Shown here one piece after another: positions 42,331 to 50,600 of a stretch of DNA of 64,000 nucleotides; position 1 is the first letter of the stretch, and every line of letters begins with the position of its first letter. A program made the translations under genes and the position numbers. Origin of the DNA: Klebsiella michiganensis (lineage in GTDB: Bacteria; Pseudomonadota; Gammaproteobacteria; Enterobacterales; Enterobacteriaceae); the NCBI GenBank assembly GCA_000963575.1, contig CP011077.1, forward strand, positions 3,968,001-4,032,000, written 5' to 3'. Below the pieces are notes generated by a model. The model searched no databases and was not told the DNA's origin. It saw only the letters and a list, made by a program, of their open reading frames with translations.

Positions 42331-42759
42331 ATGGCAAATAAAAAATCGCAGTTTTTGAACACTAAGGATGCAAAACATTCAACCTCAAAGTGTAACTTAC
42401 TACCACAGGAATTACGAATTCATTGTGTTAGTGTTCGTCTTAACAATGCTGAATTGGCCAAGCTTAATACATTGAGGGAGCATTATTCGAAAGGAGAGTG
42501 GCTTCGTATGGCTTCCCTTCAAAAATTGCCTCCAGTTATACCAGCTATTAATACCAAAGCCTGGATAGCTTTAACTGACATATCGCAAAAGCTAAATCGA
42601 ATTGCGATCCATATCGATGGTAAGAGCAAAGACAGCAAGCTTACTCATACAGAGCTTTTCGCAGTGAAACGACAACTGGAAGAGCTTCGCCAGCACCTGC
42701 TAAATGCTGACATATGGAGCAAACCCTATGAAGGGTATGCAGAAGATCAAAAGGGGTAA
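42331..42759 (+). CDS. Plasmid mobilization relaxosome protein, MobC/MbeC-like
   Basis: 142 residues with AGGAG ribosome site. The region LRIHCVSVRLNNAELAKLNTLREHYSKGEWLRMASL is typical of ribbon-helix-helix MobC-type accessory proteins, and residues 75-130 form a helical region (DISQKLNRIAIHIDG, VKRQLEELRQHLL). Such proteins bind oriT and help the relaxase. The relaxase start overlaps the end of this gene, the usual ColE1-type arrangement. An oriT would be expected in the AT-rich 264 bp upstream (42067-42330), but I could not point to one. Confidence 0.75.
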   Translation: MANKKSQFLNTKDAKHSTSKCNLLPQELRIHCVSVRLNNAELAKLNTLREHYSKGEWLRMASLQKLPPVIPAINTKAWIALTDISQKLNRIAIHIDGKSKDSKLTHTELFAVKRQLEELRQHLLNADIWSKPYEGYAEDQKG

Positions 42760-42980
42760 AAGCTTCGCTGGTGTCGTGCAATATGCATTGAAGCCAGGTT
42801 CACATCATAAAAGTAATCCAATCGTCATTGGCGGGAACATGTTAGGTGATTCAGCCTCTAAACTGATCACTGAATTTGATGGCACTAAACAGCTTCGGCC
42901 CGATGTTCAGAAACCGGTATGGCACAACTCGCTTCGCTTACCTGATACTGAATCATTATCGAATGACCAATGGGTAACCA
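42728..42980 (+). pseudogene. Relaxase (MobA-like), N-terminal remnant cut by an IS element
   Basis: From the ATG at 42728 the frame reads MKGMQKIKRGKSFAGVVQYAL and continues for about 84 residues (DSASKLITEFDGTKQLRPDV, KPVWHNSLRLP, the N-terminal relaxase region before the His-triad) until the left end of the IS, where it stops within two codons. A typical relaxase has several hundred residues, so most of it is gone. No continuation was seen beyond the right end of the IS, so more than a simple insertion has occurred. Confidence 0.8.
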
Positions 42981-43059
42981 TGTAAGTATCCCGGTAAACC
43001 GAACCATTCACTTTTAGAGATCTTCCGACATACTGATTATGTCCCCTGAGGAGATCGCC

Positions 43060-43326
43060 ATGCGTAAAGCCCGATTCACTGAGAACCAGATCATTACCGT
43101 ACTGAAGTCTGTCGAAGCAGGCCGCACCGTCAAAGATGCCTGTCGGGAAGCGGGCATATCTGAAGCCTCGTACTATAACTGGAAAGCAAAGTATGGTGGG
43201 ATGGAGGCTTCAGATATCAAAAAGATGAAAGACCTTGAGGACGAAAACCGTCGTCCCAAACCGATGTTTGCCGATCTCAGCCTTGAATGCAGGGCCCTGA
43301 AAGACGTTATCGAAAAAAAGCTTTAA
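43060..43326 (+). CDS. IS3-family transposase OrfA
   Basis: 88 residues from the ATG at 43060 (GAGGAG upstream). Helix-turn-helix of the HTH_8 type (ARFTENQIITVLKSVEAG, DACREAGISEASYYNWKAKYGG) followed by a coiled-coil region. Within that coiled coil the stretch ENRRPKPMFAD has two prolines where relatives normally have Leu and Gln; these would break the leucine zipper. Frame ends TTTAA just past the A7G slippery site. Confidence 0.85.
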   Translation: MRKARFTENQIITVLKSVEAGRTVKDACREAGISEASYYNWKAKYGGMEASDIKKMKDLEDENRRPKPMFADLSLECRALKDVIEKKL

Positions 43327-44171
43327 AACCAGCGATAAAGCGGGAGCTTGTCAGCTATCTGACGGCACAATTCGCCATGAGCACCCGCCAGGCGTGCAGG
43401 ACATTATCGCTGAGCAGGACGGTGTATTTTTATCAGCCCGATACCCGGCGGGATGAGCCGGTGATCCTGGCTCTGAGCGAACTGGCAGAACGTTATCCGC
43501 GATACGGTTTTAAGAAGCTGTTCCAGCTGCTGCGCAGGCAGGGTAACACCTGGAACCATAAACGCGTTCACCGGATTTACTGCCTGCTGAAACTGAATTT
43601 TCGTCGCAAGGGAAAACAGCGTTTACCCGCACGTAACCCGACGCCACTGGCTACGCCGGAAGCGCTTAACCAGAGCTGGTCCATCGATTTTATGCATGAT
43701 GCGCTGGTCTGCGGCAGACGTTTCCGGACCTTCAATGTGGTGGATGACTTTAACCGCGAGGCCCTCGCAATAGAAATCGATCTGAATATCCCCGCACAGC
43801 GGGTGGTCAGAGTGCTGGACAGAATAGTGGCAAACCGGGGTTATCCACTGAAACTGCGGATGGACAACGGACCAGAACTGGTCTCACTGACGCTGGCACA
43901 GTGGGCTGAAGAGCATGGAGTGATGCTGGAATTTATCAAACCGGGAAAACCAACGCAGAATGCCTTTATCGAACGGTTTAACCGGACGTACCGGACAGAA
44001 ATCCTGGATTTTTATCTGTTCAGAACCCTGAATGAAGCGCGGGAAATCACAGAGCACTGGCTGATGGAATACAACAGCGAGCGACCTCATGAATCCCTGA
44101 ATAACCTGACACCGGAGGAGTACCGGCTGATGGCTGAAAAACCGGAAATCTCAAAAAGTGCGTGGAACTAA
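43287..44171 (+). CDS. IS3-family transposase OrfB (expressed as OrfAB by -1 frameshift)
   Basis: 294-residue frame shifted by -1 from OrfA; A7G at 43313-43320 is the expected programmed slip site making OrfAB. The HTH_21 region reads TRQACRTLSLSRTVYFYQ, and the rve integrase core shows the DDE triad: Asp in WSIDFMHDAL, Asp in LRMDNGPEL and Glu in NAFIERFNRTYR, 35 residues apart as usual. C-terminal NSERPHESLNNLTPEEYR is typical of the family. Confidence 0.88.
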   Translation: MQGPERRYRKKALKPAIKRELVSYLTAQFAMSTRQACRTLSLSRTVYFYQPDTRRDEPVILALSELAERYPRYGFKKLFQLLRRQGNTWNHKRVHRIYCLLKLNFRRKGKQRLPARNPTPLATPEALNQSWSIDFMHDALVCGRRFRTFNVVDDFNREALAIEIDLNIPAQRVVRVLDRIVANRGYPLKLRMDNGPELVSLTLAQWAEEHGVMLEFIKPGKPTQNAFIERFNRTYRTEILDFYLFRTLNEAREITEHWLMEYNSERPHESLNNLTPEEYRLMAEKPEISKSAWN

Positions 44172-44237
44172 AACGGGTGTGCTTACATCTCCAATTTTGG
44201 CAGGTCACATGGATGTTGGCGTCATAAATGCTTGAAA

Positions 44238-44570
44238 TTAAATTTCCCAATGGTCATCAATCCAGCTAGCGGTTGAATCATCAATACTTATTTCCCAATT
44301 CGCAGACGGCAAAGCAATTTTCAGTTTAGAAAGTGCCTCAAGCCAGTAATCAACGGATTCGATAATCATGTTTTCATCATCAAGAGGAAGTTTAGTGGAT
44401 CCTTCCAGGATGTACCCTGACGAAGGTTCACTATAGAAGGACAAAGTCTCTTCTTCGTCTCGATATGGGTATTTTTCATTGTAATTATCCAGAATCAATT
44501 GGATATGCTGATGTTCTAGCGAAGTCATAGGTTCATTACGTTTAGCGGAGTAATAAATTGATGAACTCAT
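44238..44570 (-). CDS. Small acidic orphan protein, possibly immunity-like
   Basis: 110 residues, strongly acidic with many aromatics (YPYRDEEETLSFY, EISIDDSTASWIDDHWEI) and no signal peptide or TM. An AGAGATAAAG ribosome site precedes it. I recognise no family. Size, charge and isolated position next to an IS resemble orphan immunity genes of contact-dependent or polymorphic toxin systems, but no toxin gene is adjacent. Confidence 0.5.
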   Translation of the reverse strand: MSSSIYYSAKRNEPMTSLEHQHIQLILDNYNEKYPYRDEEETLSFYSEPSSGYILEGSTKLPLDDENMIIESVDYWLEALSKLKIALPSANWEISIDDSTASWIDDHWEI

Positions 44571-44662
44571 TCTTTATCTCTTAGTAGTAAGCATCTGTAT
44601 CAGAAAAAACCTGTGCATTGTCAGTTGATGCGGAGTAATTATTCTCCCCTCATGCCCCCAAC

Positions 44663-45064
44663 TCACCCAAAAACATGCAGAAACTCAATCTTCTCTGTCT
44701 TATCGGAAATACATAACGAGAGGAACTTATCTTTAAAACCTGCTGGAGGTGATTTCAGGTGTGTTACGGTCTCAGGATTAGACTCTAATTCATGCAACTG
44801 CGACAGCAAATTGTTTCCCATTAAGGCAGCGACATGCTCACCTAAGCTTTCTTTATTCTTTCTCAGGTAAGCGTCCAATATTTTATTTGAGGCGGCTACT
44901 GCCTCCGTTTCAGAACGCCCCAGTTCAAAGCGTGTATGGAGCAATTCATACTGGGCCTGACAAGCTGCTTCCGCCATTTCTCTCGCCTGCTCTTTTGGCC
45001 CAGGTGCTGCGGCCCAGGACATAGGTGTAACGAGCAACATCGTCAGTAAAACACCTGCTTTCAT
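44663..45064 (-). CDS. Small secreted (periplasmic) protein of unknown function
   Basis: 133 residues from the ATG at 45062-45064; a TTG 24 bp upstream is the alternative. Signal peptide MKAGVLLTMLLVTPMSWAAA, mature chain helical and charged with three Cys. Contains REMAEAACQAQYELLHTRFELGR. I do not recognise the family. It is separated by about 90 bp from the acidic orphan gene on the same strand. Base composition is nearer the core genome than the island. Confidence 0.55.
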   Translation of the reverse strand: MKAGVLLTMLLVTPMSWAAAPGPKEQAREMAEAACQAQYELLHTRFELGRSETEAVAASNKILDAYLRKNKESLGEHVAALMGNNLLSQLHELESNPETVTHLKSPPAGFKDKFLSLCISDKTEKIEFLHVFG

Positions 45065-45284
45065 CAAAATATTGGCCTGTTTTATCAATAACCGACAACA
45101 GTTACAGATGAGCGATAGTAAACAAATAAAAGATATTTTCCCCTACCATTTTTTGGGAGGCGCATTCCATTTATCCGACCCTTTTCCCAGCCAATCCCTA
45201 CCGAGCGGTATAATACCAGCATGAAGTAAGCAGCTATCAGCAGCAAAGAGCATTAAGAACAGAAGCAAAGAAGAGAAGTAAAAG

Positions 45285-45359
45285 AAGCGCGATTAAGGCA
45301 GGCGGCAACCCGCCCTAACCGCTAATCACAACCAACTACCAACGGAGTTGATTATGACT
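45285..45359 (-). ncRNA. symR: SymR-like antisense RNA over the symE translation start
   Basis: The reverse strand opposite the symE leader begins AGTCATAA at the symE start codon and contains TTGTGATTAGCG followed by a GC-rich inverted region (GGGCGGGTTGCCGCC). From memory, E. coli SymR has the same beginning and the same TTGTGATTAGCG block, with a total length of 77 nt. It would block symE translation. This assignment is by eye and needs alignment. Confidence 0.5.
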
Positions 45360-45692
45360 GACGAGCATAGTAAGCCAGAGAAGCACATCCCCACAACGAC
45401 AAGGACTTATACTGTGGGCTACATTCGAGATTCGAAAAAATTCCAGCCTTCACCCGCCATTACGTTGAATGGGTTCTGGCTTGCGGAAGCGGGTTTTGAT
45501 ACGGGCACGAGCGTGGAGGTGCGGGTTCTGCCGGGTTGCCTGATATTAACGGCCAAGGAGCCGCCTCCGCCGGTGGAAGAGCCGGAGATCATGCAGACCC
45601 TGCGCAAGGTGTGTAAGTTTTCCGCCCGCAGGCAGAAGCAGGTTAAAGCGTTTATTGAGAACGTTGTCGCGCCGAAGCCGCGCGAAGTCTAG
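45354..45692 (+). CDS. symE: SymE-family type I toxin
   Basis: 112 residues from the ATG at 45354, which has CGGAG 6 bp upstream; an in-frame TTG two codons earlier is less likely. The SymE_toxin domain (AbrB-derived fold) spans about 20-70: YTVGYIRDS and PAITLNGFWLAEAGFDTGTSVEVRVLPGCLILTAK. E. coli SymE is SOS-induced and condenses the nucleoid or affects RNA. A perfect TATAAT lies at 45209-45214, 145 bp upstream. I found no LexA box in the leader, so SOS control is not supported here. An antisense SymR-like RNA overlaps its start. Confidence 0.85.
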   Translation: MTDEHSKPEKHIPTTTRTYTVGYIRDSKKFQPSPAITLNGFWLAEAGFDTGTSVEVRVLPGCLILTAKEPPPPVEEPEIMQTLRKVCKFSARRQKQVKAFIENVVAPKPREV

Positions 45693-45780
45693 CGGATGAC
45701 GTCAACCCCGGTGTCACTGCCGGGGTTTATCGTCGGGTATAAGCCGGAGCATAAAGCGGGTTTCCCGCGGGGAGAAAGCC

Positions 45781-46131
45781 TCAGGCTCCATAGCGGTTCC
45801 CGGTGTGAGCCAGCTGCCGGCGCCACACGCCCGGCGCGATGCCGTACTGGCGCTTGAAGCTGCGGTTGAAAGACTGCTGCGAGTCAAAGCCCAGGGAGAT
45901 AGCCACGTTCAGGATCGGCTCTTCGGTGCGGCTCAGGCGCTCGGCGGATTTCTTCAGCTTCTGCGCGCGAATGTACTCCCCCAGGTTGTAGCCTGTGTGC
46001 TGCTTGAAGATCCGCTGCAGGTGCCACTTCGAGTACCCTGCCCGCTCGGAAACGGTGTTGATGTCGAGGCGGCTGTCGAGGTGGGTATCAATCCAGCCGA
46101 GTAAATCATGCATGAAGGCATCGGTGCTCAT
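45781..46131 (-). CDS. rarA: AraC-family regulator RarA (MarA/RamA-like) of oqxAB
   Basis: 116 residues from the ATG at 46129-46131 (MSTDAFMHDLLGWIDTHL), preceded by GGGAGAG. A single two-helix-turn-helix AraC domain without effector domain: RAGYSKWHLQRIFKQHTGYNLGEYIR and LGFDSQQSFNRSFKRQYGIAPG, as in MarA, SoxS and RamA. In Klebsiella the identically placed gene is RarA, an activator of oqxAB conferring low-level multidrug resistance when overproduced. It is divergent from oqxA and could bind the marbox-like site at 46258-46277. Confidence 0.88.
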   Translation of the reverse strand: MSTDAFMHDLLGWIDTHLDSRLDINTVSERAGYSKWHLQRIFKQHTGYNLGEYIRAQKLKKSAERLSRTEEPILNVAISLGFDSQQSFNRSFKRQYGIAPGVWRRQLAHTGNRYGA

Positions 46132-46257
46132 TGTCTCTCTCCCCTGCGGGTTTGTTAAAAGCATCTTTATCAGTTGCATTTAAATCTGACCTGCTTTGAC
46201 AATAATTGCAAGTTTTATTGTTACATTAAATCCTCGTTACAAATGGGCCTTTTTCGA

Positions 46258-46277
46258 ATGGCACAAATAGCACAGAA
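46258..46277 (+). promoter_or_regulatory. Marbox-like sequence upstream of oqxA
   Basis: ATGGCACAAATAGCACAGAA fits the conserved AYNGCACNNW half of the MarA/SoxS/Rob box well and the other half only partly. It lies just upstream of the oqxA promoter, where a RarA-type activator would be expected. Confidence 0.4.
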
Positions 46278-46300
46278 AGTGCAACAATTATTCTTGCACT
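46278..46300 (+). promoter_or_regulatory. Perfect dyad overlapping the oqxA -35 element
   Basis: AGTGCAA-N9-TTGCACT, 7-bp perfect arms. The right arm contains the -35 box (TTGCAC), so a bound repressor would block RNA polymerase. The protein that binds it is unknown. Confidence 0.5.
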
Positions 46301-46322
46301 TAGTTCTACGCCTTCCTACAAT
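46294..46322 (+). promoter_or_regulatory. Sigma-70 promoter of oqxAB
   Basis: TTGCAC-N17-TACAAT with consensus spacing, 145 bp before the oqxA start. A GTAT-N9-ATAC dyad at 46335-46351, just past the start region, is the kind of site an Rrf2-type repressor such as OqxR could use. Confidence 0.55.
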
Positions 46323-46466
46323 CGCCGCGATACTGTATTCGTAATTGATACACATTTTGTGCCGATGAGCGACACAAATGGCCTCAGGTCAGCCCGGACA
46401 AAGGAAGTGGCGCGGCACCCTCCGCTGCGTCTTGCCCGGCCGACTTCAACTATCGGAATAAGAATA

Positions 46467-47645
46467 ATGAGCCTGCAAAAACATTGGGTTAGCCTTCATC
46501 TGCGCGTGTTGGGGCCGGTACTGCTTGCCGCGCTGCTCGCCGGATGCGACCGGGGAGTCGCACAAAACGCCGTGCCGCAGGCACCTGCCGTGAGCGTCGC
46601 CGACGTGGTGGTGAAACCCGTCAGCCAGTGGGATAGTTTTAACGGCCGCATCGAGGCGGTGGAAAGCGTTCAGCTCCGCCCCCGCGTCTCCGGCTACATC
46701 GACAAAGTGAATTACACCGACGGCCAGGAAGTGAAGAAAGGTGAAGTGCTGTTCACCATCGACGACAGAACCTACCGCGCCGCTCTGGAACAGGCGCAGG
46801 CGGCGTTGATGAGAGCCAAAACCCAGGCCAGCCTCGCCCGCAGCGAAGCCAGCCGCACCGACAAGCTGATCGGCACCAACGTCATTTCCCGCGAAGAGTG
46901 GGAACAGCGCCGCTCCGCCGCCACCCAGGCTGACGCCGATATTCGTGCCGCCCAGGCAGCGGTTGACGCGGCCCAGCTTAACCTCGACTTCACCAAAGTC
47001 ACCGCCCCGATCGATGGCCGCGCCAGCCGTGCGCTGATCACCAGCGGCAACCTGGTCACGGCGGGCGACAGCGCCAGCGTGCTCACCACCGTGGTGTCTC
47101 AGAAGACGGTTTACGCCTACTTCGACGTGGATGAATCCACCTATCTGCACTACCAGAACCTCGCCCGCAGCGGCCAGGGCGCATCCAGCGACCATCAGGC
47201 GCTGCCGGTAGAAATTGGCCTGTCCGGGGAAGAAGGTTACCCGCATCGGGGCACCGTGGACTTCCTCGACAACCAGTTGACCGCCAGCACCGGCACCATC
47301 CGCATGCGCGCCGTGCTGGATAACGCCCAGCGTCAGTTCACCCCGGGGCTGTTCGCCCGCGTTCGCCTGCCGGGCAGCGCGGAGTTCCAGGCCCTGCTGA
47401 TCAACGACAAAGCAGTGCTAACCGACCAGGACAGAAAATACGTCTACATCGTGGATAAAGACGGCAAGGCCCAGCGCCGCGACATCACCCCAGGCCGCCT
47501 GGCTTCCGGGCTGCGCATCGTGCAGCAGGGGCTGAACCCTGGCGATAAAGTCATCGTCGACGGGCTGCAGAAAGTGTTTATGCCGGGGATGCCGGTGAAC
47601 GCCAAACCTGTCGCCATGGCCGCCACCAGCGCTGCCGTTAACTGA
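46467..47645 (+). CDS. oqxA: Multidrug efflux RND periplasmic adaptor OqxA
   Basis: 392 residues from the ATG at 46467 (MSLQKHWVSLHLRVLG); the upstream extension lies in the promoter region. Lipobox LLAGC (Cys27). HlyD_D23/RND-MFP architecture: VESVQLRPRVSGYIDKVNYTDGQEVKKGEVLFTIDD (split lipoyl half, quoted in part), helical hairpin (about 100-165), second lipoyl half FTKVTAPIDGRASRAL and beta-barrel ending VIVDGLQKVFMPGMPV. Nearly identical to Klebsiella OqxA. It joins OqxB to TolC and exports quinolones, quinoxalines, chloramphenicol and other drugs. Confidence 0.97.
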   Translation: MSLQKHWVSLHLRVLGPVLLAALLAGCDRGVAQNAVPQAPAVSVADVVVKPVSQWDSFNGRIEAVESVQLRPRVSGYIDKVNYTDGQEVKKGEVLFTIDDRTYRAALEQAQAALMRAKTQASLARSEASRTDKLIGTNVISREEWEQRRSAATQADADIRAAQAAVDAAQLNLDFTKVTAPIDGRASRALITSGNLVTAGDSASVLTTVVSQKTVYAYFDVDESTYLHYQNLARSGQGASSDHQALPVEIGLSGEEGYPHRGTVDFLDNQLTASTGTIRMRAVLDNAQRQFTPGLFARVRLPGSAEFQALLINDKAVLTDQDRKYVYIVDKDGKAQRRDITPGRLASGLRIVQQGLNPGDKVIVDGLQKVFMPGMPVNAKPVAMAATSAAVN

Positions 47646-47668
47646 TCCCTTACCAGAGAATCCGACGC

Positions 47669-50600
47669 ATGGACTTTTCCCGCTTTTTTATCGACAGGCC
47701 GATTTTTGCCGCGGTGCTGTCGATTCTGATTTTTATTACGGGGCTTATCGCGATCCCGCTGTTGCCGATCAGTGAATACCCGGACGTCGTGCCGCCGAGC
47801 GTGCAGGTCCGGGCGGAATACCCTGGCGCCAACCCGAAAGTGATCGCTGAAACCGTGGCGACGCCGCTGGAAGAAGCGATCAACGGCGTCGAAAACATGA
47901 TGTACATGAAATCCGTCGCCGGCTCCGACGGCGTGCTGGTGACGACCGTGACCTTCCGCCCGGGTACCGATCCGGATCAGGCCCAGGTTCAGGTGCAGAA
48001 CCGCGTTTCCCAGGCCGAAGCTCGCCTGCCGGAAGACGTTCGCCGCCTCGGCATTACCACCCAGAAACAGTCGCCGACGCTGACCCTGGTGGTGCATCTG
48101 TTCTCGCCGAACGGCAAGTACGACTCGCTGTACATGCGTAACTACGCCACGCTGAAGGTGAAAGACGAGCTGGCTCGCCTGCCGGGCGTCGGGCAGATCC
48201 AGATTTTCGGCTCCGGCGAATACGCCATGCGCGTGTGGTTAGATCCGAACAAAGTGGCGGCGCGTGGCCTGACGGCCTCTGACGTGGTCACCGCGATGCA
48301 GGAGCAGAACGTCCAGGTCTCTGCCGGCCAGCTCGGCGCAGAGCCGCTGCCGAAAGCGAGCGATTTCCTGATCTCCATTAACGCCCAGGGCCGCCTGCAC
48401 AGCGAAGAAGAGTTCGGCAATATCATCCTGAAAACCTCGCCGGATGGCTCGCTGGTTCGCCTGCGCGACGTGGCGCGCATCGAGCTGGGTTCCGGCAGCT
48501 ATGCCCTGCGCTCCCAGTTGAACAACAAAGACGCGGTCGGGATCGGTATCTTCCAGGCCCCCGGCGCCAACGCCATCGACCTGTCTAACGCCGTGCGCGC
48601 CAAGATGGCCGAGCTGTCCACCCGCTTCCCGGCAGACATGAAGTGGGCGGCACCTTATGACCCGACCGTTTTCGTGCGCGACTCTATCCGGGCGGTGGTG
48701 CAAACCCTGCTGGAAGCCGTGGTGCTGGTTGTGCTGGTTGTTATTTTGTTCCTGCAAACCTGGCGGGCGTCGATCATCCCGCTGATTGCCGTCCCGGTCT
48801 CGGTTGTGGGGACGTTCAGCATCCTCTACCTGCTCGGCTTCTCGCTGAACACTTTGAGTCTGTTCGGGCTGGTGCTCGCCATCGGTATCGTGGTGGATGA
48901 CGCCATCGTGGTGGTGGAGAACGTCGAGCGTAACATTGAGGAAGGGCTTGCCCCGCTGCAGGCGGCGCACCAGGCCATGCGCGAGGTGTCCGGCCCGATT
49001 ATCGCCATCGCCCTGGTGCTGTGCGCGGTGTTCGTGCCGATGGCTTTCCTCTCCGGCGTGACCGGGCAGTTCTACAAGCAGTTCGCGGTGACCATCGCCA
49101 TTTCGACGGTGATCTCGGCGATTAACTCCCTGACGCTCTCCCCGGCGCTGGCGGCCCTGCTGCTGAAGCCGCACGGTGCGCCGAAGGATATGCCGACCCG
49201 GCTGATCGACCGCCTGTTCGGCTGGCTGTTCCGGCCGTTCAACCGCTTCTTCCACCGTAGCTCGGAAGGTTACCAGGGGCTGGTGAGTAAAACCCTTGGC
49301 CGCCGTGGGGCGGTGTTTGCGGTGTACGTGCTGCTGCTGTGCGCCGCCGGGGTGATGTTCAAAACCGTGCCGGGCGGGTTTATTCCTACCCAGGATAAGC
49401 TCTACCTGATTGGCGGCGTGAAGATGCCGGAAGGCTCCTCGCTGGAGCGCACCGACGCGGTGATCCGTAAGATGAGCGAAATCGGGATGAACACCGAAGG
49501 CGTGGATTACGCGGTGGCGTTCCCCGGCCTGAACGCGCTGCAGTTCACCAACACGCCGAATACCGGCACGGTGTTCTTCGGCCTGAAGCCGTTCGACCAG
49601 CGGAAACACACGGCGGCGCAAATTAACGCCGAGATCAACGCCAAAATCTCGCAAATCCAGGAAGGCTTCGGCTTCTCGATTCTGCCGCCACCAATTCTTG
49701 GGTTAGGCCAGGGTTCCGGCTACTCGCTGTATATCCAGGACCGGGCGGGCTTAGGCTACGGGGCGCTGCAAACCGCGGTGAACACCATGTCCGGCGCGAT
49801 CATGCAGACGCCGGGGATGCACTTCCCGATCTCCACCTACCAGGCGAACGTCCCGCAGCTGGATGTGCAGGTAGACCGCGATAAAGCCAAAGCCCAGGGC
49901 GTGTCGCTGACCGACCTGTTCGGCACGCTGCAGACTTATTTAGGCTCGTCCTACGTGAACGACTTCAACGAGTTCGGCCGCACCTGGCGCGTGATGGCCC
50001 AGGCCGACGGGCAGTTCCGCGACAGCATCGAAGACATCGGCAACCTGCGCACCCGCAACAGCCAGGGCGAAATGGTGCCGATCGGCAGTATGGTGAAAAT
50101 CACCACCACCTACGGGCCGGACCCGGTGATCCGCTACAACGGCTACCCGGCGGCGGATCTCATCGGCGATGCCGATCCACGCGTGCTCTCTTCCGCACAG
50201 GCGATGAGCAAACTGGCCGCCATGTCCGGCCAGGTGCTGCCGAACGGGATGAACATCGAATGGACGGATCTGAGCTACCAGCAGGCAACCCAGGGCAACA
50301 CGGCGATGATCGTCTTCCCGGTGGCGGTGCTGCTGGCCTTCCTGGTGCTCGCCGCGCTGTATGAAAGCTGGACCCTGCCGCTGGCGGTGATCCTGATTGT
50401 GCCGATGACCATGCTGTCGGCGCTGTTTGGCGTCTGGCTGACCGGGGGCGATAACAACGTGTTCGTCCAGGTCGGGCTGGTGGTGCTGATGGGCCTGGCC
50501 TGTAAGAACGCCATCCTGATAGTCGAGTTCGCCCGCGAGCTGGAGATGCAGGGCAAAGGCATTATGGAGTCCGCGCTGGAAGCCTGCCGCCTGCGTCTGC

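Larger units (their letters stand above)
42981..44187 (+). mobile_element. IS3-family insertion sequence, 1207 bp
   Basis: The ends are TGTAAGTATCCCGGT and, on the reverse strand of the right end, TGTAAGCACACCCGT (11 of 15 matched), beginning TG and ending CA as in IS3-family elements. Two overlapping frames with a slippery A7G lie inside. The adjoining flanks (ACCA left, TCTC right) do not match, so no target-site duplication remains. OrfA resembles the IS407 subgroup; I do not assign a named IS. Confidence 0.85.

Noticed and set aside
33507..46200. Right-hand att repeat of the ssrA 3' end
   Set aside because: Looked for the T-arm and acceptor sequence (GGTTCAACTCCCGCC and CAGCTCCACCA); only short chance matches appear, for example near 51985 inside the lipoprotein gene.
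48239..49654. 471-codon open frame antisense to oqxB
   Set aside because: Translation is His/Arg/Gln-rich without any domain; oqxB on the other strand is certain.
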